A stretch of DNA of 64,000 bases from Prototheca cutis (Eukaryota; Chlorophyta; Trebouxiophyceae; Chlorellales; Chlorellaceae). Location of the stretch: the NCBI GenBank assembly GCA_002897115.2, contig BCIH01000002.1, positions 892,487 through 956,486 on the forward strand, given 5' to 3'. Positions 25,176 through 35,987 of this stretch are shown here, piece by piece. Numbering within the stretch: position 1 is the first letter of the stretch; each line of letters begins with the position of its first letter. Below the pieces are notes generated by a model, which was not told where the DNA came from, did no database searches, and saw only the letters and a list, made by a program, of their open reading frames with translations. The translations under genes and the position numbers were made by a program.

Positions 25176-25523
25176 GCTTATTTGCGTGGATGGAATTTCA
25201 CAGGGACATCTGTTGTTGCTTGTGTGAATGCATCCCCAGGGACGACGTCGCAAAATGCAATCCTTTCGTACCCACACGAGTTTACACTGCGTCGTCGGTG
25301 GAGATGTCAGCTTCGCATGAGAGCTATACCATGCAGGGCAAAAATAATGCAACCAGCTCAGCCATCAGTGATGCCCAGCAACCCCCGGGGTGATGTGACG
25401 CTGTTGCTGGCTGAGCTGGTTGCACTATTTTTGCCCTGCATGGTACATAGAGACAACTTGTGGCAATGACTAGAAAGCTGGTGGTGACAGAGTTGAGCCC
25501 ACATCAACCAAGCATGCATTCAT
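25176..25523. other. Convergent 3' region holding a foldback element
   Basis: Between the CGEP (+) and helicase (-) stops. The only recognised feature is the short inverted-repeat element at 25328-25444. Confidence 0.6.
25328..25444. mobile_element. MITE-like foldback element, copy 1 (complete)
   Basis: A 117-base unit whose ends are inverted repeats of about 38 bases (starting accatgcagggcaaaaata and ending tatttttgccctgcatggt) with one mismatch. The core reads gccatcagtgatgcccagca and continues to ctgttgctggctga. It is flanked by TA on both sides if the element is taken as CCATGC to GCATGG, which fits the TA target duplication of Tc1/mariner-type (Stowaway-like) MITEs. It carries no gene. 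A second, truncated copy lies at 36521-36606. The family name is inference from structure. Confidence 0.8.
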
Positions 25524-26286
25524 TCATCCTTTCTTTCTGTGGCGCTTGGCCCAGGCGCCCTGCTGCACACTGCCCAGTTTCGTGGTCGGCGCATCGTCTT
25601 CGTCCTCTCCCTCGCTGTACAGGAAGGGATCGTCTTCTGCCGCCAGGTGCGCTGTTAAGCTGTCGACGGCCATATCCTCGGTTCCCTTGNGCCGCTTGCT
25701 GTGCTTTCCACCATCGGCCGCGGCCACCTTGGCCCGGGCCGCCAGGGTCTCGGGNGTCTCGGGCAGGACTTGCCCTTCTGCCACTTTACCCACGAAGTCC
25801 GTAAAGGGCTTCACCACATGGTACAACCGGCCCTGTTTTTGTANTTTTTGAAGGGAAATAACGGGCTTTGGCAGTTTGGTGTGGCCGGTGATAGAAAAAT
25901 GCCACCCTTGTTAGGGGAAATATTCCCCCAGCGATGAACAAAAATTCCCCCTGTTCTGGGGTAAAAACAGGGCCAGACCCCGAACTCCCGAGAAACGCAA
26001 ACATACTTGCCTTATCAGCGTAATCTGTGACGAGGCGCCCCCAGACATCGTGCTGGGACAACGCTGCTGCGTTGCCCACAATGAGCAAGGAGGCTTTCGC
26101 ACGGGTCAGGCCCACGTTCATCCGCCGTTCGTCAGCCACAAAACCAATGGAACCTCGGCGCGAACTGCGCACCGCCGACACAATAGCCACCTCCTTCTCT
26201 CGGCCCTGCTTGTTTGTTTGCAATCGGTTGGTTGCCAGGTGGGTGAGGGACCCCTCTCCACACAAACCACGTCCCTTGCAACCCTC

Positions 26287-26330
<44 letters not shown>

Positions 26331-28546
26331 ATGCAGGAAAAGGTACCAGAACAGCTACTGCGCACCTGGAATCCATCGATGGTGTTGATGTCGACGGCAC
26401 GAGCCAGCTCTGGACCGAGGGCGGATAAGAACAGGCGGCGGAGCAGAGCAACTTGGGCCTTGTAGGGCGATATGACAGCGACTGCAGCCTTCCCCCGCAG
26501 GTCTTTNTAGCGATGGATGAGCTCGCGGTAGAGCGTCAAGACAACCTCTGCTTCGGCCGTGTTGACCAACGAATTGCTGCCCGGCGGCGTCGACTCTGCG
26601 CCTGGCACGTCGTAAAACACGGTGGGGGCAAAGGCATGGCACTCGTGCCAGGGTCGTGCGGCCAGCTGCTCCATGCCCGGGCCGTCTTCCAGCGCCCCCG
26701 CGTAAAATGCATGGCTTGGAAAGGCGCGGATGTCTGGGTGCATGCGGTACTGCGTGGTCAGGACGTGCACGGGGTACCCCGCGCCCTGGAGCCGGGAGAA
26801 CAGGCTCTGCGAGTAGCCCTGCGACAGCGCCCGCGAAGACAGCACGGTGGCCGGCAGCTGGACGGGGTCACCTACCAGGTACACCTGCCGGGGCGCCCCA
26901 TGCGCCAGCGGCACCAGCACGCTGGGCTCCACAGCCTGGGCTGCTTCGTCGATCACGACGACATCGAATTTCCGGGCCAGGCGCAAGAACGCGGACGACC
27001 CCGCAAAAGAAAGCGTGGTGCAGACCACGCTGGCCTCTTCCAGGATGGCCATGCGCAGGCGGTCGCGCTCGTGACGGGAAGCCACCGCGGCCTTGGCGCC
27101 CTCTGCTTCCAGGCGCAGGTCCACGAGTGTATCCAGGGCCACGCTTTGCACGCTGTGGTGGATGCTAACGCCAACACGCACCACACTCGGCGTGAACGCC
27201 ACACCGTGCTTGTCCACCAGTCCCGTGGTAATCAGCCGCAGCACGATCTCGTCCAGCGCCGAATTCGCCGGCGCGCATACGAGGACCCGGGCCTTGATGG
27301 CAGCCGCCTTGCCGATGCGGATGGGCACCTGGGAGATGGAAAGTCCGAAATTGTTGGCGGGACTCGCCCGCTCGCGAGGCGTTACTATCGACCGCGGGTC
27401 AGGCCGGCCCATCAGCCAAGGGCACCCCGCCCGCCAAATAGCATGCGCATCTGTCCAGGAGGACTCGGAGGACGATCCTGCTGTTACCCGTGAAGGGCCG
27501 CCGGCACTACGGATCGGCTGGACGGCAACGGCGCTGCTACCATTCTTGGGCCCACCATTTCCTTGGGCAAAGGCGCCCTTGGGCGCGGCGTTGAGAATGA
27601 TGGACAGTAGACCCAGAATGGTCTTGGTCTTGCCCGTGCCCGGAGGCCCCTGGATCAAGCTGAGACTGGCCCCCTCCAGCCCCGCCTGCACCGCCGCGAG
27701 CTGGCTGGGGTTGTAGGATTCTGCCAGTAGGCGCAGCATGGGCCCGGGGACCTCCATCTGCTTCACCGCGACCCCCGCACTGCTGGGCTCCGCGGTGAGC
27801 AGCACGTCGCGTAGCGGGGAGTGCGCGATGCCCCGCACCGCCGCCCACTCACGCTGGATGGTGCTGGTGTTGGCCAGGCGCAGGGCCCACCACCCAGAGT
27901 TCCGCTCTGGCAGGAGCCGGGCCATGGCCCGAACGCGCTCCAGCCCCGCAGGGCTGTCTGCCTGGGCCGCTTCCGAGAGATTGAATTCCACACGCAGACT
28001 CTGTTCGCCCTCCAGACCGGCAACGATGCCCAGCGCATGGTGCAGCTCGTCGGTCGCTTCCTCTGCCTGCGGATCCTCCCGCGAAACAAGCACGATGTCA
28101 TTCTCAGAAAACTGGCGACTCACTCCGGGGGGTAGGGTCAGCGTCACGCACAGCCGCCCCGAGCCGCCCTTTTTGATCTCGCTGGTTGCCACCACGCAAC
28201 GCTGGCTCAGTGCAACGTCACCCTCGTCCTGGCCACGTAACAGCTGTGCCGCCGCTTCCTCCAGCAGCAGCGGCTGGAACACTGCCGTGTAGGCCTACGC
28301 ATTTGTGTTGTCTATTTCGGGTTGTGGAGGCACTGGGTGTCTTGTGCACTCCATCGACATGCAGGCCCCACCCCCCCCACACACACACATATCCAGACAA
28401 AAACCCACTTGGATAGTCGGGAACGTGCTGGGGATGGTGGGCAGCTCTGTGATGGGGCCCTTGCCCGCGGCGACATCTCTTTCCAGCTGCCAGTAGTCCC
28501 AGGACAGCAGGATGTCCTGCAGCTGGGCAGCGTACGAGCTCTCCAT
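25524..28546 (-). CDS. SEN1/MAA3-type superfamily 1 RNA/DNA helicase
   Basis: Senataxin-like helicases unwind RNA-DNA hybrids and act in transcription termination and RNA processing in the nucleus. Four exons close in phase (28546-28409, 28294-26366, 26205-26011, 25832-25524) to 856 residues. Walker A IQGPPGTGKTKTI is near residues 260-272, followed by VLVCAPANSALDEIV (motif Ia), the Walker B VVVIDEAAQ near 480, GDPVQLPATV (motif III), TTQYRMHPDI (motif IV), and VDINTIDGFQ (motif V) continuing after an intron as GREKEVAIVSAVRS and MNVGLTRAKASLLIVGN (motif VI). The C-terminal tail is acidic then basic (KRHRKKG). Two points stand out: the third intron has a GC donor (AAG|GCAAGT), and intron 2 holds a 42-base poly-C run. 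It resembles Arabidopsis MAA3/Sen1 more than UPF1, lacking the UPF1 Cys/His domain. Confidence 0.92.
26289..26330 (+). repeat. Poly-C run, 42 bases, in helicase intron 2
   Basis: Uninterrupted C on the plus strand (poly-G in the sense of the gene), inside the intron between 26366 and 26205. It matches the poly-G runs in other introns of the window. Confidence 0.95.
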
Positions 28547-28892
28547 GCCGGCGCCGCCCGGTGGGGAGGGCCTTCAGTCCCGTATCATGCGCTGCACGGC
28601 ATCCCGCCAGCCCTGCCTCCCAGAGGGGATGAGATGTATATGTCTTTGAAACTATAAATATGTTTAAGCGGCTTGAACGCGCCTTTGCCTGCTGACTTGC
28701 ATGTTCAGAACAGGACGCCACACAGACGGGAGAGAGAGATGTGCCAAATGTCCCCCCCATGCGAATCGCTTTTTCAATTGCCTCCTATGACAGCGCCCCT
28801 GGATCGCCCCTGGCATTTCCATTCAGCCCAGTCCTTTCCAAGCGCCAATAGCCTATCACCATTGCAATCGCGCGCGCCATGAGGCGGTAAAC
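28547..28892. promoter_or_regulatory. Divergent promoter region, helicase/Gly-rich protein
   Basis: 346 bases between two divergent ATGs (28546 minus, 28893 plus). It contains ataaatatgtttaa near 28655, a possible TATA-like stretch. No gene is seen. Confidence 0.45.
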
Positions 28893-29589
28893 ATGGGCGT
28901 GCGCAGCTTTTATGGCAATGGCGCCGGCCTAGGCTTTGGCGTGGGCTGCGGTTTCGGTGTCGGTGAGCGGGGCAACGCGATCCTCCGCCTGGCATGGGAT
29001 CCAATCGACCTATGAGCAAATATGCACGTAGGTATTCCAACTTTCTTCCGACAACAACGCTATGACCCGTGCAGGCTGGGGATTTGGCGGAGCGCCGATC
29101 GCGTTTGCCGGGATGGGAGTCGGTAAGGGCCAGTGGGTGGGGATGGGTACGGCAGAGAGGGAGCCTGCACTCGATAAGGCGGTCGTGGGAATGCATCATG
29201 TCTCTCTCTCATACCCACATGCATCCCTTTCCTCCAACACGCCAGGCGGCGGCTGTGGCGTGGGCTTTGGCTTGGGATGGGGCCATGGCGTCGGGATCGG
29301 CGCGCCCTACATCAACCTCTCGCCGGTGTGTTTGTGCTGTTGAGTCCATTCGAGGAACCCAGGAACACCATGCATGCGGCGGACTCATTGTCATTGCATG
29401 GAGCAGTCCTGCCCAAGTTTTGTTTCTTCCAGCAGCGAGGACCAGTCGGACACAATCTGACGTCCAAACCCATCCTGTTCAACTTCATTGCAGGAGTTTA
29501 CGGAAAGCAAGAGCCACAGGCCCAACATCTTCCAGCAGATGCATTATGTGGTCAAACGTATCTCCACCCTGAACCGCGGACTGCCTTAG
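28893..29589 (+). CDS. Small glycine-rich protein conserved in plants and green algae
   Basis: Four exons close in phase (28893-28962, 29075-29122, 29246-29325, 29494-29589) to 97 residues. The order of blocks matches a conserved, functionally undefined plant family: MGVRSFYGNGAGLGFGVGCG, then GWGFGGAPI, then GGGCGVGFGLGWGHGVG, then a Gly-free tail EFTESKSHRPNIFQQMHYV and KRISTLNRG. The Gly-rich part has regular Gly-aromatic and Gly-Val spacing that could form membrane-packed helices; this is inference. Intron positions fall between the Gly-rich blocks. Short length and several tiny exons make it easy for gene finders to miss. Confidence 0.82.
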
Positions 29590-29905
29590 ATTGGGAAACT
29601 CTTTCTTGTTCTCGATTGTCGACTGGCATGGACCGGCAGCCCCTTTCTCATCTGATCGTCTGGTGCCACCATTGCTGACCTGGGGAGGGACCCCGAGGCA
29701 TTGTTCCTTGCCCCACTGACCCCCTTGATCCATTGCCTTTAGCCTGGAAACCAGCCCAGCCCTCTTTTGCTGTGCTTTCTTTGCTCTAATGCTTCAACTG
29801 TGGGTTACAGGTGCCAGTCTGTTGCCGCCCATGGAGCATGGCCGCCTGCATTGTGTCTGTCCACCACCGGCTCCCTCAGCAGCCAGAGCAACATGAAGTC
29901 ATCAC
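29590..29905. other. Convergent 3' region
   Basis: 316 bases between the stops of the Gly-rich protein gene (+) and SAM50 (-). Nothing recognised. Confidence 0.5.
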
Positions 29906-31810
29906 TTAAAACGCGGGGGGGGTAAACCCAAACTGCAGCCCCGTCTTGGTCCTGTCCCGGTCCAGGGACCGCAGCACCCGGCAGGCGTTGAGCTCGAGCT
30001 TGCCCACCCGCGTCGGCCACACGATGCCCGCGCCCTATTTAAGATATACAAAAGAAAACAATGGGCACTGGCGTCGGCATGGTGACAAGAGTTATCAACT
30101 GCAAGCGACTTCCCCTCCAAAAGGAGAGGAAGGAAGAGAAACAGCCCCAAACCAATCAACTCACCGCCGACCAGCGGAAACTCTGGGCGAGGTCCCTTGG
30201 AGCAGAGGTTCCCCAGGCGCTGGTCAAGGGAATGCTGGAGCCACCGTTGACCCAGACATGGCCATACATGCCCGCCGCCTTTGCCGCGTCCCACGGCAGC
30301 TCAAAGTTGACCGCAGCTAGCGCCGTCACAAACACATCGCCACCCACCGCATCGTACAGACGGCCTGCTGTCGNCGGTGGCGGTGCGTCGGGCCCCGCTG
30401 CGGAGGACGATCCCGTGGGCGTCGGGCCAGCAGGTCCTTCCAAGGGCGGCCGGCGGACGTCGGCAGGTCCGACGCCACGCTGGGCAAAGCCGCGGAGGGA
30501 ATCTCGGCCCAGGCCCCCCAGGAAGAAGCGTTCGGTGATGGGCGTGGGCTTGGTCCACGGGTCGGGGCCCCAGGGCATGAGCCACCCCGCCTCGACGGCG
30601 AGCGAGAGCCCCGCCCGGCGACCCAGCGGCGCCGCAGCCTGCACGGCGGCGCGCTGCCGGAAAAAACGCCCTGCTGCGCAGCCTGGGCCATGCACGCCCA
30701 GCCGTGTGGCCAGGCTGGCCGCCCAGCCGCTGACGGGGAACGCCGCGCCCCAGAGCAGGCGATCGGCCACCGCCGCGTACTCGAGCGCCCCGCGAACACC
30801 GTCACCAAACTGGCGCTGGACTGCCCTGGACGCCCGGCGTGCCGGGTCGGCCAGCCTGAACCAGTCCACCTCGGCGCCAAAGCGGTGCGATCCGTCCTGC
30901 GTGGCCAGCGTCGCACGGCAGCCGCGGAGAAGCTGCGTGAACGATGACCAGCGCTCGGACGATGAGAAGGCCTGGTGCACGCGAACGTCGGCCAGCCAGG
31001 GCGCGGCAAAGGGCCGCACGCGGCTCACGCCCACAGAGTACTCGGTCGTCGACTGGCTGCCCCACTCGGCATTGGCAGTGATGCGCTCCGCCCGGCCGAG
31101 AGGGTTGACTACTGCCCCCGAAAGCTCCACCGAACCTGATGAGTAGATATTTTTTATTTTATTTATTTATTATTATTATTTTTATTTCTTTTTTTTTTGG
31201 GGGGGGGGGGGTATTGAAAGGCTGAGGATTTTGAACGTCATCGACGTGGACGCCAACCCCCATAACAGCAGCCAGCGGACCTTCTTGGCCTTGGACATAT
31301 GTCCCGGTGTGCAGCTGCAGGGGACCCTTTTCCGCAAACTTGGCCACAATACTGCATGTGCCCGTCGCCTGCAAGAATAAAGTTGGGGTGAAAATGGAGG
31401 GTGCACTTGCCCATTGCAACGCAGCAGCGCCGGGGTGCCTGCTCCTTCCTCCCTGGCCACTGCTTTGGCCACGTGCTCCTCATCTCCATCCAAACAAAAC
31501 CAAGCCGACCACCTCATCCCCGTACCTTGTCGCCCCGGTCGATGACGATGTCCACCACGTCAAAGATGCCTAGGGACATGAGGTCGGTGTAGGCATCCAG
31601 CACCGCCTCCTTGACCTCGTCCAGGGTGTGGGCTTCCCTGATCCTGAGCAGTTCCTTGCGCACCAGCTCCCTGTCCGTGCGCTCCAGACCNACCAGGGTG
31701 AGCTTGGTGGGACGGCAGGGCACGTCCTTGAGCCGGTCGAACGTGGTCTCAAAGTCCGCCGGGTGGGGTGGCGGGGGGTGCTCCCCGGGGGCCGCATTCT
31801 CCGACTCCAT
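29906..31810 (-). CDS. SAM50: SAM50/TOB55, mitochondrial outer-membrane beta-barrel assembly protein
   Basis: An Omp85-family insertase that folds beta-barrel proteins into the mitochondrial outer membrane. Four exons close in phase (31810-31526, 31368-31281, 31135-30165, 30034-29906) to 490 residues. The N-terminal exon holds a single POTRA domain (ERTDRELVRKELLRIREAHT to YTDLMSLGIFDVVDIVID). The barrel domain follows (ELSGAVVNPLGRAERITANAEWG). The Omp85 lid-loop motif appears as ERFFLGGLGRDSLRGFAQRG (compare RGF). The end, GIVWPTRVGKLELNACRVLR then GLQFGF, matches the last strands of SAM50. A Gly and Pro-rich loop with one N sits around residues 330-350. A chloroplast OEP80 homologue is less likely because that family carries more POTRA domains. 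Confidence 0.9.
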
Positions 31811-32581
31811 GGCGATCGGGGCGAGCCCAAGCCAAATGGCTCAGTGATGGAGCCTGCCGGATGCAATCCGCCCTGGGGAAGGGGGGCTGGGGTCGAGGAT
31901 CGGGTCCCGCAGGGCAGCCGACCCGGCACGGTTCCACCAGTGGCCAGCCGGCAGCGCGAGAGGCCCCCTCACGTCAGGCAGGGAATGCAGTGAGCAGGAT
32001 AAAACTGCTAAACACACATCCCATGAAAGGGTTCGCGATCATCCATGCAGGCCCCGCTATGTGCATGCCATGTCATCATTCGTCGCAAGTGGCTTGGCCC
32101 AACAGAGTCGAGTTGAGTCATGGTGACTCGCCCCCAAAATGCACGATCGATCTGGGGTGCGCCAGTGTCTTTTCTCAGAAGAGAGGGGCGATGTCACAGG
32201 CCAAACCACCCTGCCCTGTTACCGTACAACCCTTTATTCTTACATAAGGATGGCATTGTATACGAAATGGACAGCGCACGTAGACGCTTGAGAGACTCAA
32301 TGTTAGCCCCGTGCCCCTACTAGCTTGTTTGCTCGGCAATCCCCCGCGCCCAAGATCCATCCATTCCTCGTCCAATTCGCTGGGCTCTGTCGCCATGCCT
32401 GGCATCATGCATCTGCTCCATACCACAGGAGATCACCAGGGAGCAGTGCATGCATGCATTCTAGTCAGTCTGTCTACATCGTCAGGGTCGTCTCCTCTGG
32501 GCGGGCTATTGTTCCTTGCAGGGATTACCATCCGCCGTCATGGCCCCAATCAAGGGCACTGCCGCTGTGCCTCAGTCATTT
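31811..32581. other. Intergenic, SAM50 promoter and ULP1 3' end
   Basis: About 770 bases between the SAM50 start and the ULP1 stop, both on the minus strand. No gene supported. Confidence 0.5.
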
Positions 32582-34853
32582 CTAGCTGATCTGCAGCTTC
32601 ATGATGTCCAGGACGGCCTTGATCCTGAAACGCTGCATGTCTGCCTGCGTGAACTCCATCCGCACGTCCCGGGACTGCATGGTCGGTCGTTTGAATGGTT
32701 GGATTGCACTGCAGGGTGATGGTGATCGCCGGTCACGGCGATGCCGCCTCGTGCCTCCCCACCCACGCCCCAAGCAACCAACCAATACAAACCTGGTAAT
32801 CGGCAAACACGAGCATGAACATGCCACAGTCGCAGCCGTTGAGCTGGCGCGGAATGTTCTTTGGGAACAAGTGCGGCCAAGACAGAGCGTCGTAGTCTTG
32901 AACCCCGCGCTTGTCCCGGGCCTCGTCGACCAGCCAGCGCGCCAGCGCCTCCAGACATCCCTCGTCTTCGCCTAGCAATGCGTCGTAGTACCGTAGCTCC
33001 TTGTTCGCTATATCGGCCACCGCCAGCGTCCAGTGCACACCCTGGTGCACAGGCACGATGATGCGGTCACAGTCCAACAGACAGCTCGAAGGCTGGCCGG
33101 CACTCGCCAGGCGCTTGGGCGTCGTCCACCGCCGCACTGCGCCGTAGCTGTACCCGGCATCCTTGTACAGCTTGTTGCAGAAAAATGTGCTGAAAAAGTG
33201 GCACCGCGGCGGCGGCGGCGGTGTTGAAGAGTCCCCGCGTTTGCTGCCACCGCCATCGCTGCTGCGCAACCTCGCATCACGCTCCTGCAACAGCGCGCAG
33301 GTGAGGTTGATGACCTCGTCGTTGAGCCAGGCGCCTGGAGCAAGGGTGGCCAGATCGTGCGGCCGAACGGCGATGCCCGAGCGTGCATGCTCCGCCAGCA
33401 CGCCGTCGCCCGACCGTGACACGAGCGAGTCATACTCTTCCTGTGCGCCGTCTGGCAGTTGTACTGCGCCAGGCCTTACGGCAGCGGCAGCTCCGACTGC
33501 AGCGCCAGCCTCCTTTTCGAGCCGTAGGCGCGCCACCTGTCGTTCGACGTCTGCCAACTCCTTGAGGGCCGCCAGCTCGCGGCGGGAGGGCGCCGCCACG
33601 TTGGACTTCACGGCATCCACCCGCTCCCACAGAGCGTCTGCTTCTTCCCGCGCCACACGCAGCCGTATCGCCGCCTCGCGCCGCAGGCGGTCTGCCCGCC
33701 GCGCGCTCGGCGATTCTGGAAGCACATCGATTGCTGCTGACCGGGACGCTGCGTGAGCATCACCACCGACTGCATCGACGGGACCACTCGTGCCCGGCCG
33801 GCTGGAACGGTTGCCCATGGGACTTGCCGCGCGCAGGAACCCGTCCTCGGCGCCGTGAGCTAGCCAGTCCCGTGCCGTTCGCAGGAGCTGGCTGGGCTGG
33901 GGGGCAGGGGCCCCGGCTGTAGCGACCCCGGACGGGGCGGTCAAGTCCACAAAGGTCGTCTCCGCCGGCCGCTGCAGCAGCCACTTCTGTGCAATCAGGA
34001 TTCGTTTGCTTGTCAAGGACTGGGAACTGGGTATCGCACAGCAGCGCCAGAAGTGCGCGACAGGGCAGCAACGTCCCCTTGCCAAACCGCCAACTAAAGC
34101 CTCCTTCACTCACGATGCGCTCCACCCGCTTGTACGCGGCGACTCCTCGCTGCAGGAGGTCCCGGTCTTGTTGCTGCGCCAGGCGTGAGCCACCAGAGGC
34201 AGATGCCGTGGCAGGTCGCTGTCGACTGCCCGATGCCACAGGGTTTGCAGATGGTTCTCGGAAGCGGCGCCTGGCTGCCGGCTGTAAGGGGTGGGGTGGG
34301 GAGGGGGCTGAGGCAACGAGCAGCTGGTGAATCCCGTTTGTACAGGACGCAGTGCATTCTGTGTTTCCCATTCAGAGAGAAATACACGGTACGCCATTGA
34401 TGCAAGGGCTGGTCCGTTCAGCTCGCGGGCTGCGGAGCATTGCAGCAGCCACTGCAGTGGTCCTACTTGGGGTGCGCCGCCCTGCAAAATGCATACCTGT
34501 GTTCCTGCCGCAAGCTCAGCGGACCACTTTTGCCTTTCGGGTCGGCGATGGAATCTGGAGCGCAGCAACGGCCTGTCCACGATGGGGCTGCCTATGATAA
34601 AGCTCTGCCGTTGCTCGCTGGGTGTCCCGGGACCCTTGGCCCCCAGGCCGCTGACCACCGCCGGAAAGGCCGGGGTTCGCAGGGGCGATGGGCTTGCCTG
34701 GCCCTCAAAATTCAACCTCTGGCGTGGACACGCCTGACCATGATCAGGGCTGGGGCCGGGAGACTCGGCCTGCTCCTCCGTCCTCACCTTGCGCTTGCCC
34801 AGGGAGCTGACACCGGTCTGCAGCACCTGCCGCACCGAGCGCAGGAAGTTCAT
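32582..34853 (-). CDS. ULP1: ULP1-family SUMO-specific cysteine protease
   Basis: C48 proteases mature SUMO and remove it from nuclear proteins. Five segments were traced as 34853-34497, 34281-34114, 33986-32793 and 32674-32582 (four exons), closing in phase to 603 residues. The N-terminal 370 residues are basic, Pro and Ser-rich and weakly conserved, with a coiled coil (ALKELADVERQVARLRLEKE). The catalytic domain (about 390-600) shows LAPGAWLNDEVINLTCALLQ, FFSTFFCNKLY, the His in GVHWTLAVADI, the Asp in LRYYDALLGED, and the Gln and nucleophile Cys in PRQLNGCDCGMFML. A Cys replaces the Tyr usual before DCG. A Pro run lies between LRSSDGGG and the FFST motif. Confidence 0.93.
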
Positions 34854-35209
34854 GGCCCCCCCTGCCCAGACATCCTTTCACGCATGAATACACACCATCA
34901 TGACATGCATGAGTATGGTATGCGAATCGCGGCTCTTAACCGCCGCTGCGTGCTCTGCATTGATGGCGGAGTAGTGATCTGCGAGGCTTCAAAAAATCTA
35001 TCCCACCCCCCGGGGTGCCTTGGCATGCCGGACCGTGCTCGTCAGTCTTGATCCTCTCCTCCACTTGCCCAGCAGCCCGGCAGTGTTGATGGGCGTGGGA
35101 GTGCTCGGTTGTGCTTTTATTTGCTCATCACACGCGCGCAAGCGGTGGAACGGCAAGCTGACCACACCAGGCCTTTGACACAGACAACCAGCTTGCCTCC
35201 TCCCCCGAG
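34854..35209. promoter_or_regulatory. Divergent promoter region, ULP1/RPB11
   Basis: 356 bases between divergent ATGs (34853 minus, 35210 plus). No gene seen; probable shared promoter region. Confidence 0.45.
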
Positions 35210-35987
35210 ATGTCGAATCAGCCCGATCGCTACGAGAAGTTTGTCGTGCCGGAGGGCGTGAAGAAGTGAGAGGTCATGTTTGGTTTCGAGGCATGGTCCC
35301 CTGCAAGGGCTGCAGCGCCTATGCCAGCGATGTGATGGGCATGCACGGTACATACCCGCCCTGCAGGGTGGCTTTCGAGCGGGACACCAAGATTGCTCAT
35401 GCTGGCACATTGGTCATCCAGAGAGAGGACCACACACTGGGCCACATCATCCGGACGTGAGGAAGACTGTAAAAGTCGGGGACTGGGCGGTCCTGTGTGG
35501 TGCCACAGGAGTTTGGAGATGGGGATGCTGTCTTGTTGTGAGTCCGTCTCGCAGTTCGCCGATGATCTCACTCTCTCTTCGCCCTGGCTGCAGGCAACTG
35601 TTTGAAAACCCACACGTAGTATTCTCAGGCTACCGGATCCCTCACCCACTGGAGTACCAGATGCTCATTCGGGTGAGCATTCCGTTTTGTGTGTGCGCGT
35701 GTTGTTGGGGGGGGGGGGGGGGGGGCGGGCGCGCGCGCGTAGGAACAGCGCCATTTACTGCTGCAGCGCTTGCATGAGTGTGCACATGAAAACATGAGAG
35801 CATGCGGGATATTCCTGCACGGAGCCTTCTCCAGTCGCTGCATGGCCATGGGCCTATCCGCCAAACTCTGCAGGTGCAAACGGATGGACGACAGACGCCG
35901 ATCGGCGTCACCAAAAAGGCAGCAGAGCAACTCCTGGGACAAGTCCAAGACCTGCGCCAGCAGTTTACTGTGCGTGTGCCTGGGTAG
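35210..35987 (+). CDS. RPB11: RNA polymerase II subunit RPB11
   Basis: RPB11 dimerises with RPB3 to start assembly of RNA polymerase II, like the bacterial alpha dimer. Four exons close in phase (35210-35265, 35367-35456, 35594-35672, 35874-35987) to 112 residues, the expected size. Motifs in order: DRYEKFVVPEGVKKV, FERDTKIAHAGTLVIQREDHTLGHIIR, QLFENPHVVFSGYRIPHPLEYQMLIRVQT, and an amphipathic C-terminal helix KKAAEQLLGQVQDLRQQF. The EDHTLGN-like and GYRIPHPLE motifs are diagnostic for RPB11 rather than RPC19. Intron 3 includes an 18-base poly-G run. Confidence 0.96.

Noticed and set aside
30061..31146. 361-codon plus-strand frame
   Set aside because: It is the complement of the SAM50 barrel exon.
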